64,000 nt of DNA from the NCBI GenBank assembly GCA_032358165.1, contig JAALGY010000021.1, forward strand, positions 1,550,001 to 1,614,000, in the 5' to 3' direction. Source of the DNA: Diplosphaera chodatii (lineage: Eukaryota > Chlorophyta > Trebouxiophyceae > Prasiolales > Stichococcaceae). The notes under the pieces were generated by a model. The model was not told the origin of the DNA, did no database searches, and worked only from the letters and a program-made list of their open reading frames with translations. Below are positions 46,023-59,664 of the stretch, in pieces. Made by a program: the position numbers and the translations under genes. Positions within the stretch are counted from its first letter, which is position 1; each line of letters starts with the position of its first letter.

Positions 46023-49000
46023 TCACACTGCAATCTTCTGTACATGAGCGCTATGCGGGTCATTCGCGCTTGGCTGTTCTGGTATGGAGGGCAGCTGCTG
46101 CACCAGGCCGAAACCACCTGCAGTCACCAGGCAAACATCAGATGACTTGCATTACCTTGTGGGCATCAGCTGCGTCATGTAGCTAAGGTATATCTGCAGA
46201 TTCAGGTTGCTCAAGAGCAGCTGATTGTAATAATGCTGCATACCTGTGCCTGACTCCACGACACGGCCCAGAACCAGGCGGGCGGCAGGTGACGACAGGT
46301 CGTCATGCGCGCCGCGCAGCGTTGCCTCTGTGAGGAATGCCGTCGCCGTCTCGAAGCTGATCTTCAGGAATGGTGAGGCATTTGAGTCGATGCCCAGACG
46401 GCTGCACGCCCGGTACCCGCCCTGGAGTGGAACAAGCACAGCACATGAAAATTTGTGCAGCACAGGACACAGCAGTTGTGACATTCAGCACCGTCTCAAC
46501 ACGTGGTGCCTGCAGCCATGACCGTTGTGCAGGCACGCCGGGTGGGTGCAAACCTGACCAAAAGGTGGAGCAACCAGTCGTGCTCCCATCGCTCAGTGTA
46601 CCTGGTGCATCATGAAGTCGGCGATGAGGTTGAGGTGGCGGGCGTCGACGCCAATGCCATACACGCCAAACACGCGGCCGATTTCCGTGAGCAGCGTCGA
46701 CCGCGCAGCCTCCACGCCCAGAGACTGGAGCACCGCGCCGACGTCGTTCGTTGTGATGCGAGCGGTGTCAATCAAGTCCTGCAGTCAGGCAGATAGCAGG
46801 TTGTCAAACTGTGGTTCCTCGAACAGCTCACGTTGGCATTATGCCCCACATTTGCATTTCGCCATCACAGGGGGCACAAGTTGCCACCACCGAGCTGACC
46901 TGGTGCTGCCAGACGCCGGGGAAGCTGATGCCCTGCGCCTCCACAATGGGGCCATCGCTGCCCGGCGGCTCCACGATGTTGCTGCGCTCGATGCCTGCCA
47001 CACCACATGGCGCGGTCAACACGCCTGGCCAATGGTGCACAGCGAAACGGAAGCAATGCGCAGCCGATGCAACGGAGTTGCGTGCAGCAAGCCAGAGCTG
47101 ACCACAGTGCATGCCGGGTGTGGCCCTGTACAGCACCAGGTGGTCGGTCTGCGGCTTGTAGAAGGCCAGGACATGCATGAGGGCCCACTTCGCGGACCGC
47201 CCTGCGCACCTGTCGTGGCACGGACGGTGGTGGCCACAGCGGCGCGCTCCGCAAGCTCCAGCAGCAGCACCTTGGGCGCCGCCAGCGACATCGCCAGCTT
47301 CAGCGCCAGCGTGTTGCCAGGCTGCAGCGCAGGGCGGCAGGGGGCATCGGACCACAGCGTGAGCCTGGGGCCTGTTGCCGACGGCATTGCCATCAAAGGA
47401 CGCTAGGGTCACCCCTGGCCACGTGCGCCTCGTGGTCATCTCCAGCAGAAGCCATAACCTGATGCCCCTACCCATCAGCAGCTATGCAACCAGCTGGCAG
47501 GGCAATCAGACACCTCTGGCGTCATCCTGCAGCCGGCACCAATGCTCCTGGTCTGCCCCCTCACCTCGTCGATGACCACCTCGTTGAACACCGCGCCCGC
47601 CGCCTGGCCCTTGGCCTTGACGACTGGCGACTTGAGGGCTTCAGCGCCGCTGGGCTGCTGCTGCTGCTGGCCTGGGCCGGCTGCGGGCGGGGCGCTGGGC
47701 GCGTCGTCATCCATAGTCGACTCCCCTGGCGGCTCCTCCTCACCCTCATCGTCCTCGTCGATCTGTGTACGCAGGACAGGCGTGACAGTCACCCACCACA
47801 CCTGCATCTTATGCCTCCAGCAGAATGTGCCTCGGGCGCCTGACTGGCATCACCCTTGACCCAGCATGGGCGTAGTCAATATACACACCCCTTCGGTCTC
47901 ACACCAATGGTGCCGTCATGTGTATGAACGCATGGCTGTCACATGACAGAAATATGCGGCCAAACCACGTCCACATCTGCAACGCCTTCTCCTGCGGGGT
48001 GGGCGCACCTCGGGGGGCTCGGCGGCGCGCTGCAGGGCGACGTCCTCCGCCTCCCCCGCATCGTAGGTGGCCTCCTCCCGGCGGCCGCCCACCCACTGCA
48101 GCTTGCCCTCCTCCATGTCGGCGTCCGCCTCCGCATTCTCGTCCTCCTCCTCCTGTGCCATGGTGATGCAAATGCTCGAGTCGACATGTCGTCCTGCTGC
48201 AGCCACTCAGATTCGACCGGGGTGGAGTGGGGACTCAGCACCAAGTTGTGCAACGGATGGCCTTGTCCCTTTGCTGCTGGTGCAAAGAGAGGGTTCTGTC
48301 AGGCCATCCCCGATGCAGTAGCGCAGTCTCTTGCATGCGTGAGCATCCCGTTGCACCAAAGCCCATGCCATCACCCCACGCTGCTCCATCTCTGTTACAC
48401 CTTCTCCGTTGCAGCGCACCTTCTTGGAGGCCTTGGCGCCCTCGGCCACCTCCCCCTCATCCCGCTGTGCGCCGCCGCCAAAGGCGGGGCCGCCCGCACC
48501 CTCCTCCCCGCCCACCCGTGCCACATTCATGGAGTCCACCGTGAAGCTAGCGTCCGCGCGCTTCTGCGCTGCCTTCACTGCTGCCTACGGCCAGAAGTTT
48601 GTGCGTTGATACGTTGTCCAAGATCATAAGCGGCCTACAATATGAAAGCAGAAGGCAACCACCAGTCCACACCAAATACCAGAACTACAATGACAGGACC
48701 AGATGGCCTGACAAGCCTGAGAGGATGGCAGACTGTCGAAGGCAAGGTATTGACAGCAGCTCACCCGCAGCCGTGGCACGAAGCTGTTCTGGAAGGCGGC
48801 CTCGATCATGGGGAAGGTGATGCCCGCCTCTGTTGGATATTTCTCCATTGGGTAGATACGGGTGAGCACTGTATACCGCCGGACCGCAGTGCGCGCATCC
48901 AGCTGCTCCTGTATCGTGATGCCTGCAGCAGGCAGATGACCAATGAGACACTAATCCACCTCAAATCGCCAGTGGCACACTCTTGAGGGCGCACAGCGAG

Positions 49001-52000
49001 AGGGTGTTGCCATTACCCTTCCTACAACATGCAAAGCCTATGCATTGCACGTCATCGGGAAGCCCTCTACTGATCTGATGTAGCGCAACGTCATCCCGGC
49101 AGGTGCATGAAAGAGCACCAGAAACAGGCGCACACCCTGCAGAATCTCAGCGAAGCTCAGGCGCCGCAGCCGGCTCTGCAGCACGGCGGCCTTCTCCCTC
49201 TTGCTGAGCGCGTCCACCGGGGACCCGCGCTCTGGGTCCGGCAGCGGCAGCAGCGGCGGCAGCAACGGCAGCGTCATCACGGGCGTCTTGATGGACAGTG
49301 CCGCCGTCATCAGCAACTCCCTGCGTACCAGAAAGGACCTTGAGTGAGCTTTGCAACCTGTGCATCTGCGGCCTTGAGGCGCTCTAACAAGGCAGAACAC
49401 TGCAGACAGCCAGCGCATGGCTGTGGTGAGAGTGAACTTGACAGCAGCATGGCAGACGGTGGGTGCGTGGATCGACTGGCGGCAGGAGACGGGGGCTGGC
49501 GGGCGCACCGCAGGCGCGGGATGCCGAGCGTGACGTTGGCCTCGCCGCGCCCCGCCATGTGGAACGTGTTGAGCGTCATCTGGGTGCTGGGCTCGCCGAT
49601 GGACTGCGCCGCCAGCACGCCCACCGCCTCACCCGACGCAGTCGCAGCACGGGCATACTTGAGCTCCATCAGCCGCTGCAGTAAGCAAGGTGGGACCCAG
49701 TTGTGCTGGGCACACATGCATGTCATGCTGCGACTGGTCACTAATCTCACACGTGCATGGGCACGCTGTGATGGGCGATGACATAGGCTGCATGTGCGGT
49801 GGAACCGCAAGAACTGCGGCAAAGCTGGTGGTCGCACCCGGAAGCCGTTGCCTGAGCGTGGGTCAACCTCGCCATCTGCTGGATTGCCTGCCTCCTCTGT
49901 CTCGCTGGCCTTGCGCTTACGACCCTGCCCAGTTCTAAGCAATACAGTCAGCCTTTGCAGCAAGAAGGTACATGTTTGACGGAAGCTGTGCAAGCTGCCC
50001 ATCTGTATGCCGACCAGCAAGCCACCCACCTTGTCCTTGAGCAGCTTTTCGGGGTTGTCCTCCAGATAGTCCGCAAGAGAGTCGGCAAAGGCCTCGCTGA
50101 CAGCGCCCAGCGCTGATGGCAGCGCTACCGCTGACACGGGTGGCTTCTCGGCCTCTGCTGCCAGGGCGGCTGTGGCGGCTTCCTTCCCACGGCGCGCCTC
50201 GCGCCGCAGCCGCTGCCGCTCCCTGCACAATGTATGCCCATCCGTCAAGCTTGACAGCAGCATGTGGTGCAGCAATGGTGAAGTTTCAGGGGCTTTCCCT
50301 TTCTGAACTTCCTACTGAGGTACATGGACACAAAATATGCATCAGGTCGTCGCTGCATAGATCAGGTTCCGCAGCTGACATGCGATGAATTTGCATCCAC
50401 CATTGCATGCGTGCTGTTGCTTGCTCATGTCGGCAAATCACGAAGCGTGCTGCAGAAAGTCACCTGGCAGTCCGTTGCACGGCAGCCTCCTGCTGCTGGA
50501 CTGCCGTGGCGCCAGCAGCGGCCTGCGCCTCTTGCAGGCGCAGCTGCTGCGCAAAGCGGTCTGCATTTGACGCCTGGAAGCCAAACTTGGTCAGGAAGCC
50601 CGTCTGCAGCACGTCTATGCCGTCCTCGCCGTACAGGAACTGCACCAGAGCAGAAGCACCACTGCGTCTTGGATTGCTAGAGGAGCATCCAGTCTGTCTG
50701 GAGCCTGACCCACATGGCCGGACCGTCCCGCAATGAGCTACCACTCATCGCAGGAGCAGATGCACAGCTGCAGCCACACAGGCCACTGCTTCCACAAATA
50801 CCAGCCGCTGAAGCTGCAGATGCAGCGCATGTCACTCCCTGTGTACGACAGGATGCAAGCACCTGCACGATGGAGCCGTCGGTGTCATCGCGCACGGTGG
50901 CATCATAGTGCACATGCAGCGCCTCCAGGTTCTTCACCATGCACCGCTGCAGATACCTGCAAGCAAGACCATATGCTGCTTGCAACCCCTTAGCGAGATG
51001 CATTGAGTGCAGAGTGCTTGCGTTGCTACAGAGACTGGACAAACTTCTACCAGGTGGGCTTTGCACACCCAGAGCGGGATGTCTTCACGGTGGTGTCGAC
51101 CAGCCCCTCACGTCCCGCCATGCAGTGGAAGTAGTATTCCTGCAGTAAGAAGCCCAGTGGACCTATCATGTGCAGGGAAACTCAGGAGTGCACGTAGGGT
51201 GCAAGTTACCTTGTAGAGACGGCAAATGGTGATTTGGGGGGTCATTTACTGATCAAGCGCACACAGACCTGCGGGCGCAGGCCATCCAGGAAGCGGTCTC
51301 CGACAAAGCCGCCGGAGCGTGCGCCGCCATCGTACGGCGCAAAGCACGGCAGCGTCTTGCCGCTGGACATGCGCGGCACACGCCGCCCTTCCAGCGTCTG
51401 CAGCCAGCAAATCAGTCAGCTACTCGGGTGGAATGCATGGCGACGACGAATGAGATGCATGAAGCAGACAGCTTTTGGCCTGCAGTGAACATGCATTGAT
51501 GCCTGCATCTGCAGCTTCCTTTTCAGACAAACTCATCAGCTGCTTCGCTGCGGATCTGCAATAATTCAGCTAGCATCATGCTGGACGACTCACTTGCTGG
51601 CCCAGCAGGCAGGAGATCTGCGAGAAGTTGACTTGGCTGCCCTTGGCGCCAGTGCTCGTCATCAGTGCCATGCAATTGTGCCGGAAGGGCTTCTTTTCAC
51701 CCCCTGGGAAGCACGCCTGTGCAGCAAGATCAAAAAGATGACATGACTGCGTATAGCACACCTGAGCAGGCAAGGCTAGAGAATGCAGCTGCTGTGCAAC
51801 CTGCAGGTGGCCGACTGGTCTTGCCATCGCACATTGCATCTGCAGTCACACAGCAGTGCGAAGTATTGCAGCATGTCACGCATCCAGCCCCACCCCGACG
51901 ATGGTGGAGGCGAAGGGGTTGATGGCCGACATAGTGCTGGCATCATGCATAGCACCCCACTCGCGGCTGCCTGCATACTTCTGCGCCAGTGCCGCCTGCA

Positions 52001-55000
52001 CAATGGCCGGCGAATCATCCTCGCCACCCTGCGGATCAGAAGACAGCGCCATCAGTCAATCAGCAGCTTGCATGCACCCCACAGACGTGCATGCCTCATC
52101 CAAGCATGGTGCAGCAGGTCTGGACCGCCGAGATGCAGGTTGACACCCCCTAGTCAGATGCTGAACTCTGATTCACTCGAGTGACGCATCATAAGCTGCA
52201 TAGCATGCAGGAACATGTGATCCGGGGGGCACCTTGAGCGGGGGCAAGCCAGCCGCCTCGGCGGACGCACGCAGAGCAGTGGCATCTGCGCCGAGTAGCA
52301 CCTCTGACCGCTTGGCCTCTGCCTCCGGGTTCAGGATAACATCATCGATGCCGCAGGTGAACCCATTGCCCTGCAAAGCAGATTAGTGGATGCACTCATT
52401 GGTGCACTGCACGTGAGGAGATACCCACCAGCCTGCACATTGGGCTGGTGGCCTTGCCTGCAGGAAATGCGTGAAGAGGCGTGAGAAGCCGCTGAGCAGG
52501 CGACCAGCCGCCACGTTGCCGTACAACTCCTGCACAACACACAGCCATTGTTCGTGTTGTCAGTGCTGCCCGCAATGCTACAGACAGTATTGTTTGTCCA
52601 GCCTGATGACAGAGTTTCGAGCTGAGACAGCTCATCAACACCGGGCCTAGCGCGCCACACCTGCACGCTGTGCACCAGCCCATAGCTGCCAAACTGCGCC
52701 TTGTCTAAGAGGCCCGTCACCATATCGCCGCTGCGGAACTCCATGTACTCCTGCATCGGGAATGATGAGCTTGTCTACCAGATAGCCTGGCTGTGTCCCC
52801 TCCACGATGTGCCCAGCAGCACACTCAGTTCTGCTGTCTGCCACACAAAGTCCCGCACCTCGCTGCTGGTGACGCCCCAGGCGTGGGCCGGCGTCTTGGC
52901 CTTGCACACCATGCTGACGGGGGCCATGCCGCGCGTGAAGTGCCGCACCACCGCCGACAGCACCTGCACATACATGCAACATACGCTGAGTAAATGCACA
53001 TGTGACAACATGCACAAGCAGAAGGCAGTGACACGCTGAGCATCATACACTGTGTTTCTGGCTGCCACACTGGGAGTTTGGGTATGGTATCTGCACTTCA
53101 GACCGCTATGGTGTCGTCAGGCTGCCCGTGCGGACACGGGCGCGTCATAGAGTGTGTAACAAGCTAATCATCACCAGTGCCTCCACCTATGCCCTTGCTG
53201 ACAGATAATGCCTCAGAGTTTGCATGTGTTGTCGTCACTGAGCCCTCGAGGGGCTTTCAGTCCTATCGATCGTTGTGATCTCATCACAGGCAGTGTCAGC
53301 AGCACTTTCTAATGTGTTCATGCATGCAACAACCAGTGCAGTGCACCAGCAGCATGGCTGCTTTGGATAATGAGTTGCACCTTGGGCTCTTGGGAGCACA
53401 CTTCGTTCTGCAGTGTTCAGACAGTAAAAGGTGCTGTTTGCGGGCTTGCGCCTCAGGGTCTAGCGGCCCGACCTGCTTGCCGGTGTACAGGGGCTGGGGG
53501 CGCCAGATGGCGGGGGGCGGCACGCGCAGGCTGCCGACGGCAGCCGCAGCGTCGGCGCCCGGCCGGCTGGAGCAGCAGGCCGCGTACAGCAGCTGCATGT
53601 ACTGCGCGCGCGTGAGGAAGGTGTCGCGCTTTGTCAGCAGCACGCCCGCGATGATGTGGTCCTGTGGGCACGGTGGTAATGTTGGGGCAGCGTTCAACCT
53701 GAAAAGTGCCCAACATAGATGGCTCAACATGGACATCAGAGTTCTACTTTGACCAGCGGAACAGCTAGCTCCATAATGAAGCCAAGGCTTGCTAGGCATC
53801 AAGTCAATGTTGGCCAGCAGCAGGTTATATGCAAACCTTCGCACCTGGATCAGGCCGCGGATGGGCTTCCCATCAGTTGGCACAATGTACTGCTCATCTG
53901 CGTGCACAATGCCGTAGCCCTCTGCACGCCCCATCTGGTCCTGCAGTGACCATCAGCAGACTTGAGACCTTATCCTCCTGAGCGGTCGCACCAGGATGCA
54001 TCTCATCATGCAGTGGCAACTGCCTAGTGGTGTAAGTGGCCAGGTTTTGGGAGAGTGAGACTTTAGCATGCAGCATGCCTGCGGCAGGTGCAGGTTGATT
54101 TCATCTCCATCAAAGTCGGCATTGAACGTCGCGCAGTTGGCATAGTGCATGCGGATCGTGCGCTCGCCCTGCACATGCAAGGAAAAATATGTCAACACCT
54201 GCACCTGCGCAGGATATGTCATAACATTTTGCATCCCTCCTGATGCTCTCAGCTGTGGCAGTTCAGTGCATGCATTATGGTATTTGGATTGCCTTGAGTA
54301 CGCGGGCGCGGTGGGCCATCATGCCGGGCTTGTGCAGCGTCGGCTGCCGGTTGGTCAGCATCAGGTCGCCGTCGCGCAGGTTGCGGTACACGGTCTTGCC
54401 CTTGCCAGGCTTGGCGGCAGCTGCGCTTGCGCGTGCCAGCAGCTGCTTTGCAATCGCATCCCGCTTCTGTTAGCACACCAAAAAGCACATCATCGTCAAC
54501 AGCAGTTGCACCTCGAGCAGGTGCAGTAGTGCAATCGTGGGTTGCTAGGTTGCCTCGATGTGACAAATGCTGCAGCTGTGGGACTCGGCACATATGCTCA
54601 TGTTTGGGGTGCATCATCCAGCACAGCCACTTGTACAGCCTCAGCTCCTGATACGGCATTACCTCAGCAGCGAGTGTGGCAAGGCTGAGCATACGACCCT
54701 GCTCATCCTCGACTGCCACTGCGCCAGGCAACGCATCTGGTCCAGCACGCACCTGTTGCCACCACTGGTTTTGTTTACAACACACCATAGGGGCTATCCC
54801 TGACCAGTGCAAAGCTCTTGCTGGTGAATGCACAGACAGAGTGTGCACTCGCAAGGCAGGAATGGTGCTCACCGCTGCTGCCAGCGACGCAGCATTCCAT
54901 GGGGTGACCGGCTCTGGAAATGAAAGCCGCTTTGCAAAGTAGGGAGGCACGCCAATCTCGCCAGTGGCTGCACAGGGACCAGCGAATCTGCTTGTACATT

Positions 55001-57765
55001 TGAGTGGAAGCATGCCACAATTTGCATGCTGCTGCAGGCCCTCAGAGGATGTTTCCCTGATGGCATCAGACTGCAACCACCTTGCACACGCAAAATGAGT
55101 ACCTATATATGGGTCAGGCGAGATGACGGAGCGGCAGGCGAAGTTGACGCGTTTGCCCATCATGTTCTTGCGGAACAGGCCCTCCTTCTTCTCCAGCTGC
55201 TGCCTTATACCCTACATAGCCCGTACATATTTCAGCGACTGGCAGTGAAATTGCATCTGCTGACTTTTTGGCTTTCAGCAAGTGTCAAACACAAAAGCTT
55301 ACCTGAATGGCACACTGTCACACAACATGGGTGGTCCACATGTGCATCAAGGTCGCCCATCATATTGTCACAGCCTCACCAGAACGCCCTTGTCAGCAGT
55401 GGTGCTGTCGATGAAGCCATTCACTGACGCCTGCAGGTCCAGCCACAGCTTCAGGGAGCGCGCCAGCCGCGCCGCGACGATGTCGGCAGCACTTGCGCCT
55501 GCGGCAGTGACGATCAGACTACGGACAGGCACATTGATGTCTGAGCAGTTTTGAGTTGATTTGAGCAGGTGCGGCTGCGTCAGAAGGAACAGAGCATCGG
55601 CTTGCTACCCGCCTGCGCCCTTGTCACCGGCCGGAATGCTGTATGCCGGCTCTGCAGCCAATGCCTCAAGCTCCAGGTTGGCAGTCACCACCTGCCCCAG
55701 CACCGTGTTCTGCGGGTGCTCGAACCTGCAGGTGGGATGGCAAGCGTCAGGACCAGAGACTGCTGTTGCGTGGCAGCAGAACCTCACTGCCACTATGCAC
55801 GTTTCTGGGCTGCTCAGAAGCGTTGCTGCACAAAGTGTGTTCGTGAGGCTGATGGCAACATCCCATGCATGGGAAACAACACGCTCATGTGCCTCAGCCA
55901 GTACTCACAGGCCGTCGCCCATACGCGAGGGCGGGCGGAACTTGTTCGGCGGCACTGCAACAGCATGCAAGAAGAACATGCGCCAGGAGTCCGCAGCACC
56001 ACCAACGCCCCCCGGCAGCGCGAGACCCGAGCGCTGCGCGTCTGTTGCGAAGATGAGCGACAGCAGGTCGCCATGGCGTGCCCACATCCGCCGCAGCGCT
56101 TCCCTCACCTGCAGGCATGACGTTTCGGTTTGGATGGTGCAGTACCGAACAATCCACCGCAGGGGAAAACTGTAGGGCGCTGGCACAGACGCCATGGCTG
56201 CAAATGCCGGCTTGTGCACTTCATGACCGTCTGGACTATACATGGCAGGCAGTGCGTATGTCCATGTGTAGGTGCACCTCTGCCGGCGTCATGAAGCGCG
56301 GTCGGCCTGCTTGCTTTACTGAGGCCTGGGCGGCTGCTGCGTCGCTGGCCTTACCGCCTGCAGCCAGCTGTGTTGCAAGCTCCTGCTCCAGACCAGCAGC
56401 CTCTGCAGTCGAAATCACCAATAGTGTGTGTACTGCATGACGCCTGCCGCACTGAAAATGGGCCAGATTGCAGATCACCATGACGGCATGCCTCACATGG
56501 CAGGGTGCTTGCAATAACAAGAAAGATGAAGCGCACCGCTACTGGCTGCATCGGAGGGGTTGATCGTGATGGGGCGCAGGATGGTCCCCAGCACTGCATT
56601 CCTTGCAATCTGTGCTGGCGTCAATGGCATCTGGAACACTTTGGATGCGCCCTCCCTGCAGCCACAAAGGCAGGTGGTCGTAAACACCAGGACCTCACCA
56701 CCGATACTGCAGGTACATTACTAATGCTTGATGTATGAGCAAGTTGCTGAGCTACCACTTGACAGCTCGCCAGTAACAGCCATGCACCTGCGGATGGTGG
56801 GGTTGGACGCCTTGCAATTGGCGCACTGCTTGAGCGGCATCTGCTTCATCATCTCAGCGATGCAGTCACGCACCGCCTCAAGTGTGCCAGCAGTCAACTT
56901 GCCCGCCCGCAGGATTGGCCCCTCCTCTGTTTGCAGTGACGACTTATCAGCATAAATTGGAAATGTCAACAGGCGGCATCATATGCCATGCACCCAAGAC
57001 TCACAAGTGCTGCCGCTGCTTCCTTGCGTGTGGATGCCGCAGCACTGTGCATGCTGGATACAGCACATACAAAAATGGCCGAGCGACACCCACCTATGGC
57101 ATCCTTGCCCTTGCCGCCTGGCTTGCCAAGCCCAGCAGCGGCGTCAGCAGCTGGGTCAGTGTCCTTGCCCCAGTCCTCGTCCATGTCTGCTGCGTCCCCT
57201 TCCTGGTCACTGGAGGAGCGGGACTTCAGCACGGTGGCAAGATGTAACGGAGGGTTGATGCACAGCCTGCAGACTCCACCTGATGCAAGCGCAATCTGAT
57301 GCAAGCGCAAAGTTCGATGGCAGCAGCGCATGTTGAGCGCAACAATGCCAAGCGCCAATGCACCTTGCCGATCTTGCCGGCGGCTGAGCGTACAGCGCTG
57401 CTGGCGCCGCCTGCCGCCCCAGTCGCCTCCACCAGCCGGCCCTGCAGAGCATGCCATGTCAGCAGCCGCCGAATCTATTACTCTGCTACAAACCTATACA
57501 CAACACACCTTCAGGGATCTTGGTAAGCCACAGTATGAGACCGCCTCTGACATGCAGTTTCGGAGTGCAGGGTCACCTGCAGCAGCAGGGCCAGCCGCTG
57601 GCGGTAGCGCGCCAAAAGGGTCTGGTCCATCTTCAGGTGGAAGCAGTGCAGGCATGTGCACCGCAGCAGCTTGAACATCATCCTGCGGTACCGTGCATAA
57701 CGATATTTGCGATGACCCGGTGACGGAGTATCGAAAACAGCCTGTGTCGCAGTAGATGTGCAGCA

Positions 57766-57802
<37 letters not shown>

Positions 57803-58473
57803 CTCACGGAAACACGAGGGGGTTGAACACGGGTACTGCCAGCTCCACGTGCCCAAAGTGGCCAGGGCAATGCTGGTAACGCAGCCCACATGTCGCACAG
57901 CTGCAATTTTCATTATGAGTGTCAGCTTTGACAGCGTGCTAGGGCATCACAACAGTGTGCTTGCACACTGTGCCCCCGTGGCTGCCTTCGTCGAGCAGTT
58001 GGCAAAAGCACACATGCCGTGTGCAATCGCACCACCAGCAAACACCAGCTACACATGAGATTGTGTACAAGCGACCCGCACCTGTCGTGCGTTTCCATTG
58101 GCCCCATGGCCGCATCATACAGGCCGTTCGGCACCGCATTCTTGAGGTTGTCATACACCAGCGGGCTTGTGACACGCTTGACGCTGAGCTTGCGGATCTG
58201 CAAATAGGCAGTCAGCCTTTATGACAGTTTGTGATGCAAGCATCAGCAATCAGCCCACAACTTGACTGCATGCGCATCCCAGCCGTCAGGCGCCCACGGG
58301 GGCTTCGGGGGGCCTTTACTTGCGCGCACGCTTGCACAAAACACATACTATCACGGACAGCAGGCCTGGTATCATCTGTTGTCATTTCCCCCCACCTCCG
58401 CGTCCGTGAAGAAGCCGAATGTGACGCCTGCGACCTGCACAGTGGTCACCTCTTTCGATACCTGAGCACTCAT
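46023..58473 (-). CDS. RPA1: RNA polymerase I largest subunit (A190/NRPA1)
   Basis: Catalytic largest subunit of Pol I, which makes the large rRNA precursor. The ATG at 58473 opens [20 protein letters not shown]; the next exon is [20 protein letters not shown], then the clamp zinc motif [14 protein letters not shown] (near 57890) and a second CxxC (QCANCKA, near 56830). [18 protein letters not shown] is at about 55145, [19 protein letters not shown] near 54340, and the catalytic loop [15 protein letters not shown] near 54110 with its three Asp. Funnel and bridge exons follow ([20 protein letters not shown] near 51640; [20 protein letters not shown], then [20 protein letters not shown], near 49590). 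The jaw has two acidic low-complexity exons near 48130 and 47740. C-terminal exons [17 protein letters not shown] and [14 protein letters not shown] lead to a last exon ending [13 protein letters not shown] at 46023. Roughly 35-40 exons; every expected block is present. Confidence 0.95.
57761..57803. repeat. CAG/CTG triplet repeat next to an RPA1 splice donor
   Basis: About 13 CAG units, broken by two CAA-type changes, lie in an RPA1 intron. In the gene's direction the GCTGCTGCT run begins a few bases after the donor of the clamp zinc-finger exon. Confidence 0.85.
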
Positions 58474-58705
58474 GCTGCTGTTGTCACGGCTACATCAGTG
58501 TACCATCCTGCCTTGCACGCTGGCGTACTGCAAGCAACCAGGTACATTGCACGGAGTGGCTGCATCCGCTGTATGCATGCAGGTTGCAGGCTTCGACAAG
58601 GAAGCACACAGGATGCAGCAGCAGGTGTTTTCGGTGTTGCACGGTCCCATAGATGTGCACTCCCTAGATTGCTAAGCCGCTGTGACGTATCAAGATACCA
58701 TCGCA
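58474..58705. promoter_or_regulatory. 232-bp bidirectional promoter region of RPA1 and its divergent neighbour
   Basis: Only 232 bp separate the start codons of RPA1 (minus) and the 177-aa protein gene (plus). Unless an upstream non-coding exon exists, both promoters and both 5' leaders share this stretch. I see no obvious TATA box. Confidence 0.5.
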
Positions 58706-59664
58706 ATGCCTCGTGTCGCCTCACGGCAAGTGCTGGCCTTGGCAGCGGCTGCAAGATCGCTGGCAGCCTCAAACGTTTTACAAGTGCAGCCAGCGGCAGC
58801 GCTCCTGTCATCTAGACTTGTCCACACAGGCTGCAGTCGATCCTGCACATGCTCGCTGTGCTCAGCCAGTCCTAGGCAGCACCATCTGTCATGTGCATGT
58901 GGCAGCTGCCGCACGGTGGCGCTGGGTGCATCAACAGTACCATCCGGGCGGATGTGTTTTGCCACCCTTGGCGACAGCCAGGGCAAGGTAGCACGCGATC
59001 TCCTGCTGCCTGAGCTGCGATCTTTTGGGCGTGGTGTTCGTATTCAGTTGCTGCTGCGACAGATACTGACTCATGCCTGCAGATGGATGCAATCAATGAT
59101 CGCTTTGCGGAGGCCCGAGAGGAGATCAGCATTGCGCATGACGATGCAGAGACGACGTGAGCTGCTGACGTGCGCTATGATGTGGCGGTCATGTGCCTTC
59201 GCGCGAGTTGGCACCGCCATCATCATGATCACATACTTGCATTGAGCAGCGACGCTACACACGCTTGCAACGCAGGTACTTTGACGAGGCTTATCAGGAG
59301 GCCAAGCAGGTAGAGCCACACCAGCAACGTCATGCACAGATCCCATGTAGTGCTGCTCCATACCTTCGTAGGCAGCAGTTCAATGCACAAATGTGACTGC
59401 AGGCCACCACCGAGGTGCTGACCATGTTCGAGGACCTGCTGGCCAGTCTAGACGAGGCAGAGCGGGGGAAGCTCCAGAGATCCATGGGGATGAAAATGGA
59501 ACAGCTCAAGGTGGGGACCCTGTGCTTGTTAGACAGCCAATCCGGCTAGACTGCCGCCCTGTGCAGACATGTTCAATCGACATGTCCTAGCTGATCCTGC
59601 CGTAGAACGCGCTTCTGTTGCTGTGCAGGCAGAGATGTCACAGCTAGACACACTGCATGATTGA
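58706..59664 (+). CDS. Small conserved protein, probably organelle-targeted (177 aa)
   Basis: Five exons, 58706-58987, 59083-59156, 59276-59309, 59403-59510 and 59629-59664, join in phase to 534 nt. Residues 1-50 (MPRVASRQVLALAAAARSLA ...) are rich in Ala, Arg and Ser without acidic residues, typical of a mitochondrial or plastid transit peptide. The rest of the first exon is Cys-rich and may be partly spacer. The mature part is a charged helical protein: MDAINDRFAEAREEISIAHD, TYFDEAYQEAKQ, EVLTMFEDLLASLDEAERGK, LQRSMGMKMEQLKAEMSQLD. I believe plants have relatives with the same end (RSMGLKMEQLKAEL-like), but I cannot name the family or assign a function. An in-frame GTG 24 nt upstream is not a likely start. 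Confidence 0.8.
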
